A DNA stretch of 64,000 bases. It comes from CAIWHR01 sp963734575. GTDB taxonomy: Bacteria > Pseudomonadota > Gammaproteobacteria > Burkholderiales > Casimicrobiaceae. Position numbers and translations under genes: made by a program. Positions within the stretch are counted from its first letter, which is position 1; each line of letters starts with the position of its first letter. Below the pieces are notes generated by a model, which worked only from the letters and a program-made list of their open reading frames with translations, was not told the DNA's origin and did not search any database. The stretch lies in assembly GCA_963734575.1 (NCBI GenBank), contig CAVTHT010000004.1, positions 62,001 through 126,000 on the forward strand, read 5' to 3'. Positions 18,795 through 27,835 of the stretch are shown here, piece after piece.

Positions 18795-19439
18795 ATGAAG
18801 CTGTACGACTACTTCCGCTCGTCCGCGGCGTATCGCGTGCGCATCGCGCTCGGTCTGAAGCGCCTGGCGCCGGAGCGGACGTTCGTGCACCTGCGCACCG
18901 GAATGCAACGCGCCGGGGACTACCTCGACGTGAACCCGCAGGGACTCGTTCCCGCGCTCGTGACCGACGACGGCGCGGTGCTCACGCAGTCCCTCGCGAT
19001 CATCGAGTGGCTCGACGAGACGCATCCGGAGCCGCCGCTGCTGCCGCGCGATCCTGCGGGGAGGGCGCGCGTGCGGGCGATCGCGCTCGCGATCGCATGC
19101 GACATCCATCCGCTCAACAACCTGCGGGTGCTGCAGTACCTGACGGGCACCCTCGGGGTCTCGGAAGCGCAGAAGGACGGCTGGTACCGCTACTGGGTCG
19201 ACACGGGGCTCGAAGCACTGGAGCGACAGCTCGCGCGCGATCCGGGCACGGGTCGCTACTGCCATGGTGATGATGCACCCACCTTGGCCGACATCTGTCT
19301 CGTGCCGCAGCTCGCCAATGCGCGCCGCTTTCACATCGACGTCGCACCCTATCGGACGTTGACCCGCATCGAAGCCGCGTGCCTGGAGCTGCCGGCGTTC
19401 GCGGCCGCGGCGCCGGCGCGCCAGCCCGACGCGGAGTGA
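18795..19439 (+). CDS. maiA: Maleylacetoacetate/maleylpyruvate isomerase, zeta-class glutathione transferase
   Basis: This 214-residue protein has the zeta-class GST signature SSAAYRVRIALGLK at residues 9-22, the glutathione-site segment NPQGLVPALVTDDG followed by LTQSLAIIEWLDETHP, and the conserved C-terminal LADICLVPQLANARRF. The family isomerises maleylacetoacetate (tyrosine catabolism) or maleylpyruvate (gentisate pathway) using glutathione. It starts two bases after gcdH, so co-transcription is likely. No fumarylacetoacetate hydrolase is next to it to decide between the two substrates. Confidence 0.85.
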   Translation: MKLYDYFRSSAAYRVRIALGLKRLAPERTFVHLRTGMQRAGDYLDVNPQGLVPALVTDDGAVLTQSLAIIEWLDETHPEPPLLPRDPAGRARVRAIALAIACDIHPLNNLRVLQYLTGTLGVSEAQKDGWYRYWVDTGLEALERQLARDPGTGRYCHGDDAPTLADICLVPQLANARRFHIDVAPYRTLTRIEAACLELPAFAAAAPARQPDAE

Positions 19440-19467
19440 GCGGCATGACGCATTCCGCCGGCGTGCC

Positions 19468-20337
19468 ATGCGATCGGCGATGACGCCCCACGCCCTGACC
19501 GACGACGAAGTCGAGCGCGGCTACAACAACCGTGCCGCAGTTCCCGAGTATCCGGCATGGTTCGCCCGCTGGGACGAGCTCTCCGATGCCGCACGCGCCG
19601 CGCTTCGTCCGGAGCTCGACGTGCGCTACGGCCCCGGCGCGCAGGAGACGCTCGACATCTTTCGGGCCGGTGAGGCCCCGCGCGGCACGTTCGTCTTCAT
19701 CCATGGCGGCTACTGGCGCTCGCTAGACAAGCGCGCGCACGCGTTCGTCGCGCCGCCGTTCGTGGCCGCGGGCTACGCCGCCGCCCTGCTCAATTACGAT
19801 CTCTGCCCGGCGGTATCGATCGCGACCATCGTCGACGAATGCCGGCGCGCGCTGGTGTGGATCGTGAACGAAGGCGCCGCGCACGGTCTCGATACGCAGC
19901 ACATCGTCGTCTCCGGGCACAGCGCCGGTGGTCATCTCGCCGCGATGCTGCACGCCACCGACTGGGCGGCGCTCGGACTGGCGCGCCATCCCATCGCGGG
20001 CGGGGTGTCGCTGTCCGGCGTGCACGATCTCGCGCCGATGGTGCAGTTCTCGTTCAACAGCGACTTTCGCCTCGATGTGGCGGAGGCGCGCCGGGTCTCG
20101 CCTATCCATTACGCGCCTACCACGCGCGCACCGTTCCTGGTTGCCGTCGGGGCGGACGAAACCCCGGAATTCCTGCGGCAGTCCGATCTCCTCTGGGACG
20201 CATGGCCCGCCAATCGCCCGCCGGGCCGGCGCGGTGTGTTCCGCGTGCCGCAGCGGCATCACTTCGACGTCGTCCTCGACTACGGCGATCCCGACAGCGA
20301 GCTGACCCGCAGCACGCTGGCGCTGTTTCGCGCCTAG
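19468..20337 (+). CDS. Alpha/beta hydrolase resembling arylformamidase (kynurenine formamidase)
   Basis: The protein has the HGGYW oxyanion-hole motif (FIHGGYWRSLDK), the nucleophile elbow VVSGHSAGGHLAAM and a final catalytic His in RHHFDVVLDYGD, a pattern shared with HGG-W type arylformamidases and related esterases. The N-terminal LTDDEVERGYNNRAAVPEYP is also typical of that group. It is about 290 residues. A second in-frame ATG at 19480 could be the true start. Kynurenine formamidase releases kynurenine from N-formylkynurenine in the tryptophan-to-anthranilate route. Its place downstream of an anthranilate-degrading operon supports such a role, but kynureninase and tryptophan dioxygenase are not in the window, so the substrate is unproven. 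Confidence 0.7.
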   Translation: MRSAMTPHALTDDEVERGYNNRAAVPEYPAWFARWDELSDAARAALRPELDVRYGPGAQETLDIFRAGEAPRGTFVFIHGGYWRSLDKRAHAFVAPPFVAAGYAAALLNYDLCPAVSIATIVDECRRALVWIVNEGAAHGLDTQHIVVSGHSAGGHLAAMLHATDWAALGLARHPIAGGVSLSGVHDLAPMVQFSFNSDFRLDVAEARRVSPIHYAPTTRAPFLVAVGADETPEFLRQSDLLWDAWPANRPPGRRGVFRVPQRHHFDVVLDYGDPDSELTRSTLALFRA

Positions 20338-20347
20338 GCGTTCCCGT

Positions 20348-20376
20348 TTGACAACTGACCGGCAGTCAGTTAAATT
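20348..20376 (+). promoter_or_regulatory. Strong sigma-70 promoter of the RND efflux operon
   Basis: TTGACA at 20348-20353 (perfect -35) and TAAATT at 20371-20376 are spaced by exactly 17 bases. A TetR-type operator fills the spacer and a second lies just downstream, a textbook repressible arrangement. Confidence 0.75.
20353..20371. promoter_or_regulatory. TetR-type operator 1, within the promoter spacer
   Basis: AACTGACCGGCAGTCAGTT is a perfect 7-bp inverted repeat around a 5-base centre. It shares the pattern AAnTGAC-N5-GTCAGTT with a second copy at 20384-20402. It spans the -35 to -10 spacer, so binding would block RNA polymerase. Confidence 0.75.
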
Positions 20377-20383
20377 GCCCATG

Positions 20384-20402
20384 AAGTGACTCACGGTCAG
20401 TT
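20384..20402. promoter_or_regulatory. TetR-type operator 2, downstream of -10
   Basis: AAGTGACTCACGGTCAGTT matches operator 1 at both arms with one mismatch (AAGTGAC against AACTGAC). It ends 11 bases before the TetR start codon. Centre-to-centre distance is 31 bases, about three helical turns, so two dimers could bind on the same face. Confidence 0.75.
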
Positions 20403-20413
20403 AGGGGGTTTTG

Positions 20414-21076
20414 ATGGTCATCCGGCAGCGCGCGATGCAGGCCGCCGACAAGCAGGAGCGGCACGACGCAATACTCGACGCGGCGGAGCGCCTGCTCGGC
20501 AGCGGCCCGGACCGTCTTGCCAGCATGTCCGAAGTCGCGGACGAGGCGGGGCTCGCCAAGGGCACGGTGTACCTCTACTTCGCCAGCAAGGAGGAGCTCT
20601 ACCTCGCGGTGCACGAGCGCAACATCGATGCGTTCTTCCACGACCTCATCGCCCGCGTCGAAGCGGCCGCACCGCTCGCGATCGACGACGTGTTCGCCCT
20701 CACACGCCAGCACATGCTCGCGCCGCCACTCTTTCTTCCACTCGCCGCACGCTGCTTCGGGGCGATGGCGCACAACGTGCCAGCGGAGGCTGCGCGCGCC
20801 TTTCAGGAACGGATGGCGGTCCGGCTCGCGCGGGCGGGCGCGGGCCTCGAGCGTCACTTCCCGCAGCTGCGCACCGGCGACGGCCTGGTTCTGCTCCGGC
20901 ACAGCTACGCGCTGATCATCGGGCTGTGGCAGATGTCTGCGGAGCACTGCCGTGCGGACGGAGCCGGCGTTCTCGCGTGCGCCGTGGTGCCGCAGCTTTC
21001 GTACGCCGCCGACCTCGAGCGCGCGTTGCGCGCGCTGTGGCGCGGCAGCGTCGATGGAGAGGGAGTCCGCACATGA
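20414..21076 (+). CDS. TetR-family repressor of the RND efflux operon
   Basis: This 220-residue regulator has an N-terminal TetR helix-turn-helix, RHDAILDAAERLLGS followed by SMSEVADEAGLAKGTVYLYF and ASKEELYLAV, the near-invariant TetR DNA-binding pattern. The rest is a helical ligand-binding domain without recognisable specificity. I take the ATG at 20414, preceded by a TTAGGGGG stretch. The TTG immediately before it is in frame but unnecessary. The stop overlaps the next start (ATGA), so regulator and pump are made from one message. Two 19-bp operators over its own promoter indicate autorepression relieved by a pump substrate. Confidence 0.9.
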   Translation: MVIRQRAMQAADKQERHDAILDAAERLLGSGPDRLASMSEVADEAGLAKGTVYLYFASKEELYLAVHERNIDAFFHDLIARVEAAAPLAIDDVFALTRQHMLAPPLFLPLAARCFGAMAHNVPAEAARAFQERMAVRLARAGAGLERHFPQLRTGDGLVLLRHSYALIIGLWQMSAEHCRADGAGVLACAVVPQLSYAADLERALRALWRGSVDGEGVRT

Positions 21077-22218
21077 ACCCGGGACGTCTCATCCGCAAGG
21101 CCACGCTCGCAGTCGTGGTGCTTCTCGCCATGGCGGGCTGCAGCCGCCACGAATCGCTGCCCGATCCGGTCCGTCCGGTGCAGATGCAGCAGGTCGCGAG
21201 CGGTCCGGTGACGACCCTCGCCGTGTTCGCGGGCGAGGTGCGGCCGCGGCACGAGGCCGACCTGTCGTTTCGCATCGGCGGCAAGCTCGTCGCGCGGCCG
21301 GTGGACATGGGGGCGCGCGTGCGCAAAGGCCAGGTTCTCGCCCGCCTCGACCCCAGCGACGTCGCGTTGCAGGAGCAGGCTGCGATTGCCGCGATGAGCG
21401 CTGCCGAGACGGAGCAGCGGTTCGCGCAGGCCGAGTACGAGCGCTACCAGAATCTCTTTCAGCAGAAGTTCGTCAGCGCGAGCGCGCTCGACCAGAAGCG
21501 CAATACGCTGGACACCGCGCGCGCGAAGCTCACGCAGGCGCGGGCGCAGCGCGACGTCGTGCGCAACCAGGCTGCGTACGCGACCCTCGTGGCCGATGCC
21601 GATGGCGTGGTGACTGCGGTGGCTGCCGAGCCGGGACAGGTCATCGTCGCAGGCCAGGCGGTCGTGCGCGTCGCGCGCGAGGACGAGCGAGAGGTGGCGA
21701 TCGCGGTGCCCGAGCAGCGCATCGGCGAGCTTACGGATGCGGCCGGGTTGTTCGTGGTGCTGCTGTCCAACCGCGATCGTCCGTACGCCGCGAAGGTGCG
21801 CGAGATCGCGCCCGCAGTCGATCCGGTGACGCGCACCTTTGCCGTGCGCGTCAGCGTCCCCGATGCCGACGCCGCACTCCAGATGGGCCGCACCGTGAAC
21901 GTGGGCGTGCAGGGCCGCGCGCGGGCCGACGGCGCGCTTCTTCCGCTCACCGCGCTCTACCGCGACGGCGAGCGTCCTGCAGTGTGGATCTACGATCCCG
22001 CGGCCCAGACCGTGCACCTGCAGCCGGCGCAGGTCGTGCAGTACCGGGAGGACGGCGTGCTCATCGGCGACGGTGTCACGAGCGGGCAATGGGTGGTCAC
22101 CGCGGGCGTGCACAAGCTCCAGCCGGGGCAGAAGGTCCGTCCGTACGAAGCCGACGCGGCAGCGAGCAGCGACACGGCAGGGACAATGGGCGTTGCCCGT
22201 CCGGCCCGTCGGGGCTGA
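21073..22218 (+). CDS. RND efflux periplasmic adaptor (membrane fusion) lipoprotein
   Basis: This 381-residue protein has a lipoprotein signal peptide with lipobox LLAMAGC, so it is likely anchored to the inner membrane. Family features follow in order: the barrel-sandwich half GEVRPRHEADLSFRIGGKLV, a helical hairpin (AAMSAAETEQRFAQAEYERY to ALDQKRNTLDTARAKLTQAR), the second lipoyl half TLVADADGVVTAVAAEPGQV, and a beta-barrel domain with ATP-free pump contacts. It bridges the inner-membrane RND pump encoded next and an outer-membrane channel. No TolC-like gene is present, so the channel must be encoded elsewhere. Substrates cannot be read from sequence. Confidence 0.9.
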   Translation: MNPGRLIRKATLAVVVLLAMAGCSRHESLPDPVRPVQMQQVASGPVTTLAVFAGEVRPRHEADLSFRIGGKLVARPVDMGARVRKGQVLARLDPSDVALQEQAAIAAMSAAETEQRFAQAEYERYQNLFQQKFVSASALDQKRNTLDTARAKLTQARAQRDVVRNQAAYATLVADADGVVTAVAAEPGQVIVAGQAVVRVAREDEREVAIAVPEQRIGELTDAAGLFVVLLSNRDRPYAAKVREIAPAVDPVTRTFAVRVSVPDADAALQMGRTVNVGVQGRARADGALLPLTALYRDGERPAVWIYDPAAQTVHLQPAQVVQYREDGVLIGDGVTSGQWVVTAGVHKLQPGQKVRPYEADAAASSDTAGTMGVARPARRG

Positions 22219-22222
22219 CGCG

Positions 22223-25200
22223 ATGGAGCCACCCGTGGAGCGCCGCACGCGCTTCAATCTGTCCGAGTGGGCACTCGAGCACCGCTCGCTGGTCCTGTAT
22301 TTCATGATCGTGCTCGCGATCGCGGGCTTCGTATCGTACGAGCGACTCGGCCAGTCCGAGGACCCGCCGTTCACCTTCAAGGTGATGGTGGTCCGGACCA
22401 ACTGGCCCGGCGCGTCCGCGCGCGAGGTCGAGCAGCAGGTCACCGATCGCATCGAGCGCAAGCTGCAGGAAGTGGCCGGCGCCGACTGGGTGCGCAGCTA
22501 CTCGAAGCCGGGCGAGTCGCTGGTCTTCCTTGCACTCAAGGATTCCACTCCCGCGGCGGAGGTGCCGGAGCAGTTCTACCAGGCGCGCAAGAAGATCGGC
22601 GACATGCGCAACACGCTGCCGACGGGCGTGCAGGGGCCGTTCTTCAACGACGAGTTCGGCGATACGTACACCAACATCTATGCGATCACCGGCGACGGCT
22701 TCGACTATCGGGCGCTGAAGGACTTCGCCGACGAGATCCGCGCCGAGCTGCTGCGCGTGCCCGGCGTCGCCAAGGTCGACTTCATCGGCGAGCAGGAAGA
22801 GAAGGTCTACGTCGAGATCTCGAACACGCGCCTGGCCACCCTCGGCATCGAGCCGGCGCAGCTCATGCAGGTCCTTGCCACGCAGAACGCCGTCGCGAGC
22901 GCCGGCGTGTTCGACACGGCCACGGACCGCATCTTCCTGCGCCCGACCGGCGCCTTCACGTCGCTGGACGCGATTCGCGATCTGACGATCCGCGCCAACA
23001 ACCGCGTGTTCCGCCTCGGTGACATCGCTACGGTCAGCCGGGGCTACGTCGATCCGCCCCAGCAGAAGATGCGCTGGCACGCGCAGGACGCGCTCGGCCT
23101 GGGCGTGACGATGGCGAAGGGAGGCGACGTGATCGACCTCGGTCGCGCGCTCGACGCACGCATGGCCACCATCGGCCAGGCGCTTCCGGTCGGGATCGAG
23201 ATCCATTCGGTCGCGAGCATGCCGCGCGCCGTGCAGCGCTCGGTGAACGAGTTCGTGCGCTCGCTCGCCGAGGCGGTGCTTATCGTGCTCGCGGTGTCCC
23301 TGCTCAGCCTCGGGCTGCGCACGGGACTCGTGGTCGCCATCTCCATTCCGCTCGTGCTCGCGATCACCTTCTTCTGCATGGGGCTCTTCGACATCGGCCT
23401 GCACAAGATCTCGCTCGGCGCACTGATCCTCTCGCTCGGCCTGCTCGTCGACGACGCGATCATTGCGGTGGAGATGATGGCCATCAAGCTGGAGCAGGGC
23501 TTCGACCGCTTTCGCGCTGCGAGCTTCGCCTTCACCAGCACCGCGTTCCCGATGCTCACCGGCACGCTCGTCACGGTCGCCGGCTTCCTGCCGATCGCCA
23601 CGGCACGCAGCAGCACCGGCGAATACACGCGCTCGATCTTCCAGGTGTCCGCCATTGCACTCATCGCGTCCTGGGTCGTGGCGGTCGTCGTGATTCCGTA
23701 TCTCGGGTACTACCTGCTTCCCGCGCACGGACACGCCGGCCCGCCGCAATGGCGTCGCTGGCTCGACCGGCTGCTGCGCCGATCGCCTTCGCCCGTGTCC
23801 GCTGCCGCGCAAGCGGCGCCGGCGGATCCGGATGCGGTCTATGCCACGCCTTTCTATGTGCGCTTGCGGCGCTTGATGGCGTGGACCGTGGACCATCGCA
23901 AGTTCGTGTTGCTGTCGACGCTTGGCCTCTTCGCCCTTTCCATCGCCGCGTTCCGGTTCGTGCCGCAGCAATTCTTTCCCGCGTCCTCGCGACCCGAGCT
24001 TCTCGTCGACCTTCGCCTGTCGGAAGGCAGCTCGTTCGCGGCGACGCTCGCGCAGGCGAACCGCATGGAAGGCATCCTTGCCGGGGAACGCGGGATCGAG
24101 AGCTACGTCGCCTACGTGGGCAGCGGCAGCCCGCGCTTCTACCTCCCGCTCGACCAGCAGCTGCAGCAGGCGAGCTTCGCCCAGTTCGTGGTGGTGACCG
24201 CCAGCAATGCCGAGCGCGAGCGTGTCCGGACCCGCCTGCTGCAACTCTTCGAGCAGGACTTCCCGGCGCTGCGCGGCCGGGTCTCCCGCCTCGAGAACGG
24301 ACCGCCGGTCGGGTTCCCGGTGCAGTTCAGGGTCTCGGGCGAGGACATCGGCCGCGTGCGCGCGATCGCAGAGGAGGTTGCGTCGATCATGCGTGGTGAC
24401 CGCGCGACGCAGGACGTGCAATTCGACTGGAACGAGCCGACCAAGGCGGTGCGGCTGGTCATCGATCAGGAGAAGGCGCGCCTCCTCGGCTTCTCGTCGC
24501 AGGACATCGCCGCCTATCTCAACAACGCCGTGTCGGGGACGACGGTGACGCACTACCGCGAAGGCGACCGGCAGATCGAGGTCGTGGTCCGCGGCACGCC
24601 GGACGAGCGCGCGCGCCTGTCGCTGCTGCAGGACGTGGCGATTCCCTCGCGCAACGGCAAGGCGGTGCCGATCACCCAGCTCGCGGAGATCCGCTACGAG
24701 CTCGAGGAAGGGATCGTCTGGCGCCGCGACCGCCTGCCGACGGTCACCGTGCGCTCCGATCTCAAGGGCGACGCCCAGGGGCCGGACGTCACGCGCCGCC
24801 TCGATCCGCAACTCGACGCCGTCCGCGCGCGGCTCCCGCTCGGCTATCGCATCGAAGTCGGCGGTGCGGTCGAGGATTCCGCGCGGGGCCAGCGCTCGAT
24901 CGTCGCCGGCGTGCCCCTGTTGCTGGTGGTCGTTCTGACGCTGCTGATGCTGCAGCTGCGCAGCTTCTCCCGCGTCGCCATGGTGCTGCTGACGGCGCCG
25001 CTTGGCCTGATCGGGGTGACGGCCGCGCTGCTCGCGTTCGGGAAGCCGTTCGGCTTCGTCGCCATGCTGGGATCGATCGCGCTGTCGGGCATCATCATGC
25101 GCAACGCAGTCATCCTGGTGGACCAGATCGACCGCGATGTCGCCGCCGGCGCATCGCGGCGCGACGGCGATCGTCGGCGCGACCGTGCGCCGTTTCCGGC

Positions 25201-25430
25201 CGATCGTGCTCACGGCGGCCGCGGCGGTGCTCGCGCTGATTCCGCTGGTGCGCAGCGACTTCTTCGGGCCGATGGCGGTCGCGATGATGGGCGGCATCGT
25301 CTTCGCCACGGTGCTGACCCTGGGTTTCCTGCCGGCGCTGTACGCCGCATGGTTCCGGGCGGAGCGCGGTGCTGCGCCGGCTCCGTTGCCGGCGCTGGCT
25401 TCGAGCGTCGCCCAGACGGCCGCACGTTGA
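22223..25430 (+). CDS. RND-family efflux transporter, inner-membrane pump, one frameshift
   Basis: After correcting one base near 25155 this is an AcrB-type RND pump of about 1,068 residues. It has twelve predicted membrane helices in two halves with large periplasmic loops. Landmarks are the first helix VLYFMIVLAIAGFVSYERLG, the proton-relay helix with GLLVDDAIIAVEMM (two Asp), the porter domain GQALPVGIEIHSV, and in the second half GVPLLLVVVLTLLML and ALSGIIMRNAVILVDQI. The C terminus continues IVGATVRRFRPIVLTAAAAVL after the frameshift. It uses the proton gradient to export substrates through the adaptor encoded immediately upstream (4-base gap). The sequence is nearer the proteobacterial pumps with short FxSYxxLGQSEDPPF N termini than to AcrB itself. 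Confidence 0.9.
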
Positions 25431-25490
25431 GCGCGGGCGCCATGTTGCAATGCACGCCGCGGTAGAATAGCGGCCTGCATCGCGCCAACC

Positions 25491-26603
25491 ATGACTGCCA
25501 CCATCACTCCCACTCCCGAGATCATCGCCGAGCTCAAGGCCGGCCGCATGGTGGTCCTGATCGACGAGGAACATCGGGAGAACGAAGGCGACCTCGTGCT
25601 CGCCGCCGATTTCGTCACGCCGGAAGCGATCAACTTCATGGCGCGATTCGGTCGCGGCCTCATCTGCCTCACGCTCACCGAGGAGCGCTGCCGGCAGCTC
25701 AACCTGCCGTTGATGGTCTCCGCCAACCGCTCCGTGCACGGCACCAATTTCACCGTGTCGATCGAGGCCGCCGAAGGCGTCACGACGGGCATCTCCGCGG
25801 CGGACCGCGCCCGCACGGTGCAGGCCGCCGTCGCGGCGCGTGCGTGTCCGGAGGACATCGTCCAGCCGGGCCACATCTTCCCGCTCATGGCGCAGGCGGG
25901 CGGCGTGCTGTCGCGCGCCGGCCACACGGAAGCCGGTTGCGATCTGGCGGGCCTCGCGGGCCTCACGCCCGCGGCCGTGATCTGCGAGATCCTGCGCGAG
26001 GACGGCACGATGGCGCGGCTGCCCGACCTCGTGACCTTCGCCGCCACGCATGGCCTCAGGATCGGCGCGATCGCCGATCTCATCCACTATCGCGCGCGCA
26101 CCGAACGCCTGGTGGAGCGCATCGCCGAGCGCCCGCTGACGACACCGCACGGCAGCTTCCGTCTCGTGGTGTATCGCGACAAGCTGTCCGACGCGACGCA
26201 TCTCGCGCTCGTGCGCGGACCGATCAGCCCCGACGTCGAGACGCTGGTGCGCGTGCACGAGCCGCTGTCGGTGATGGACCTGCTCGATGCGCAGAGCGAG
26301 ACGCACGCGTGGAGCCTGCCCACGGCGCTGGCGAGCATCGTCGAGGCCGGTCGTGGCGTGGTGGTCCTGCTGCACCGTCCCGAGAGCGCGCAGGAGCTCA
26401 GGCGCCGCGCGCTCGGCAACGAGCCGCCGATCAATGCGCGCGTGGACCTGCGCAACTACGGCATCGGCGCGCAGATCCTGCGCGATCTCAACGTCGGCAA
26501 GATGCAGCTCATGGCACGGCCGCGCAAGATGCCCAGCATGGCGGGCTTCGATCTCGAGGTGACCGGTTTCATCGAGCAGCCCGCGCTCGCCAAGTCGTCC
26601 TGA
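25491..26603 (+). CDS. ribB: 3,4-dihydroxy-2-butanone-4-phosphate synthase with degenerate GTP cyclohydrolase II domain (RibBX type)
   Basis: The N-terminal domain (residues 1 to about 205) is an intact RibB, with VVLIDEEHRENEGDLVLAAD, the RSVHGTNFTVSIEA-GVTTGIS-ADRA motif and GHTEAGCDLAGLAG. It converts ribulose 5-phosphate to the four-carbon riboflavin precursor. The C-terminal domain aligns with RibA, but the zinc-binding cysteines are gone: where RibA has SECLTGD and SLRCDCG this protein has EPLSVMD and WSLPTAL. It is therefore unlikely to hydrolyse GTP. Such RibB-X fusions are common in Proteobacteria, and a separate RibA is then expected elsewhere. A -10-like TAGAAT sits near 25464. ribH and nusB follow. 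Confidence 0.9.
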   Translation: MTATITPTPEIIAELKAGRMVVLIDEEHRENEGDLVLAADFVTPEAINFMARFGRGLICLTLTEERCRQLNLPLMVSANRSVHGTNFTVSIEAAEGVTTGISAADRARTVQAAVAARACPEDIVQPGHIFPLMAQAGGVLSRAGHTEAGCDLAGLAGLTPAAVICEILREDGTMARLPDLVTFAATHGLRIGAIADLIHYRARTERLVERIAERPLTTPHGSFRLVVYRDKLSDATHLALVRGPISPDVETLVRVHEPLSVMDLLDAQSETHAWSLPTALASIVEAGRGVVVLLHRPESAQELRRRALGNEPPINARVDLRNYGIGAQILRDLNVGKMQLMARPRKMPSMAGFDLEVTGFIEQPALAKSS

Positions 26604-26633
26604 CCGGCTCGCCGGTTCCGTCGCACGCCACCC

Positions 26634-27098
26634 ATGCCGATCCGTCGCATCGCCCCCAGCCTGCGCGGCGCCGAGCGCCGCGTCGCCATCGTGCTGTCGC
26701 GCTTCAACCCCGCCATCGGCGATCCGCTGCTGACTGGCGCGCTGCGTGCCCTCGCCGAGGCGAAGGTCGACGACAACGACGTCCTGGTCGTGACCGTGCC
26801 CGGCGCGCTGGAGATCCCGCTGGTGCTGCAACGCCTGGCGCAATCGGGCGACTTCGACGGCCTGGTGGCACTCGGCGCCGTCGTACGCGGCGAGACGTAC
26901 CATTTCGAGATCGTTGCCAACGAGTCGGCATCGGGTCTGGCCGGGGTCGCGCTCGAGTTCGGCATTCCGATCGGCAACGGGATTCTCACGACCGACACCG
27001 AAGCGCAGGCGCTGGAGCGCGCGGAGACCAAGGGCTACGAGGCAGCGCAGGCGGCGCTCGAGCTCGCGTGCCTGCTGGACGCGATCGATGAGGAGTAG
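26634..27098 (+). CDS. ribH: 6,7-dimethyl-8-ribityllumazine synthase
   Basis: This 154-residue lumazine synthase catalyses the penultimate step of riboflavin synthesis, joining the RibB product to the pyrimidinedione. Diagnostic segments are VAIVLSRFNPAIGD, VVTVPGALEIPLVLQRL, LGALGAVVRGETYHFEIVAN-type substrate loop (seen as LVALGAVVRGETYHFEIVAN), and GNGILTTDTEAQALER. The family forms pentamers or icosahedral capsids. It lies 30 bases after ribB and its 3' end overlaps nusB by 11 bases, the usual betaproteobacterial ribB-ribH-nusB order. Confidence 0.95.
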   Translation: MPIRRIAPSLRGAERRVAIVLSRFNPAIGDPLLTGALRALAEAKVDDNDVLVVTVPGALEIPLVLQRLAQSGDFDGLVALGAVVRGETYHFEIVANESASGLAGVALEFGIPIGNGILTTDTEAQALERAETKGYEAAQAALELACLLDAIDEE

Positions 27099-27543
27099 TC
27101 CGCGCCGCCGCGCGCGCGAGTTCGTGCTGCAGGGCCTCTACCAGCAACAGCTGTCCGGCAACGCCGCCGATGCCATTCGTGCGCAGCTCGTCGAGACGAC
27201 CGGCTTCGCGCGGTCCGACACCGCGTACTTCGCCGAGCTATGGGCCGGCATCGGCAGCGACTACGACGCCCTCATGCAGCGCCTCGTGCCGCATCTCGAC
27301 CGCCCGGTGCACGAGCTCTCGCCGGTCGAGCGCTCGATCCTCGCGATCGGCAGCTGGGAGCTTGTGCACCGCCTCGACATTCCCTATCGCGTCGTGATCA
27401 ACGAAGCGGTGGAGCTCGCCAAGTCGTACGGCGGGACCGACGGGCACAAGTTCATCAACGGCGTACTCGACAAGTTGTCGGCCACCGTGCGCGCGGACGA
27501 GATCAGCGCGCAGGCCAACGAACGGCGGCAGCGGCGTTCCTGA
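27088..27543 (+). CDS. nusB: Transcription antitermination factor NusB
   Basis: This 151-residue all-helical NusB has the N-terminal RRRAREFVLQGLYQQQLSGN and the C-terminal SPVERSILAIGSWELVHRLD-IPYRVVINEAVELAKSYGGTDGHKFINGVLDKL, the strongly conserved part of the family. With NusE (ribosomal protein S10) it binds boxA RNA and promotes rRNA transcription antitermination. The ATG at 27088 lies within the 3' end of ribH, so translation is coupled. The short basic tail (NERRQRRS) is unremarkable. Confidence 0.95.
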   Translation: MRSSPRRRAREFVLQGLYQQQLSGNAADAIRAQLVETTGFARSDTAYFAELWAGIGSDYDALMQRLVPHLDRPVHELSPVERSILAIGSWELVHRLDIPYRVVINEAVELAKSYGGTDGHKFINGVLDKLSATVRADEISAQANERRQRRS

Positions 27544-27835
27544 GCGCCCCGCGCGTTCGCGTCGTCCCCTTCGCATCACTCCGCCCGCGCCATTCGCGGC
27601 GCCGCTCGTAAGCCGTCGCTTGCGCGCTGCGTTCAATTCCGCCATTGTTCGCGCGCAATCGTGCAGCCGCTGCGGTCCGCGGATCGTGCGCACCCGATGT
27701 GTGAGCGATCCGTAAGTCATCGGCCACCAGAATTGCGGCCGCAGCCCGCGGTGCACGCACCGTTGCGGCGAAAGCGTTGCCGCGGCAACGGTTAATCGAG
27801 AAATTGCACATGCCGGTTTTCACCAGGGGGAACGA
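27544..27835. other. Intergenic region with a 16-bp perfect palindrome
   Basis: No gene was recognised in these 292 bases between nusB and the lipoprotein gene. A perfect palindrome CGTTGCCGCGGCAACG occupies 27775-27790, 46 bases before the next start, where an operator or a short hairpin could act. The AGGGGGAACGA just before 27836 is a strong ribosome-binding site. Confidence 0.5.

Noticed and set aside
22097..26083. A minus-strand open frame of over 1,300 codons opposite the RND pump and ribB
   Set aside because: It has the His/Arg/Asp-rich composition of an antisense shadow in high-GC DNA. The opposite strand encodes a clear RND transporter and RibB with correct motifs and starts.
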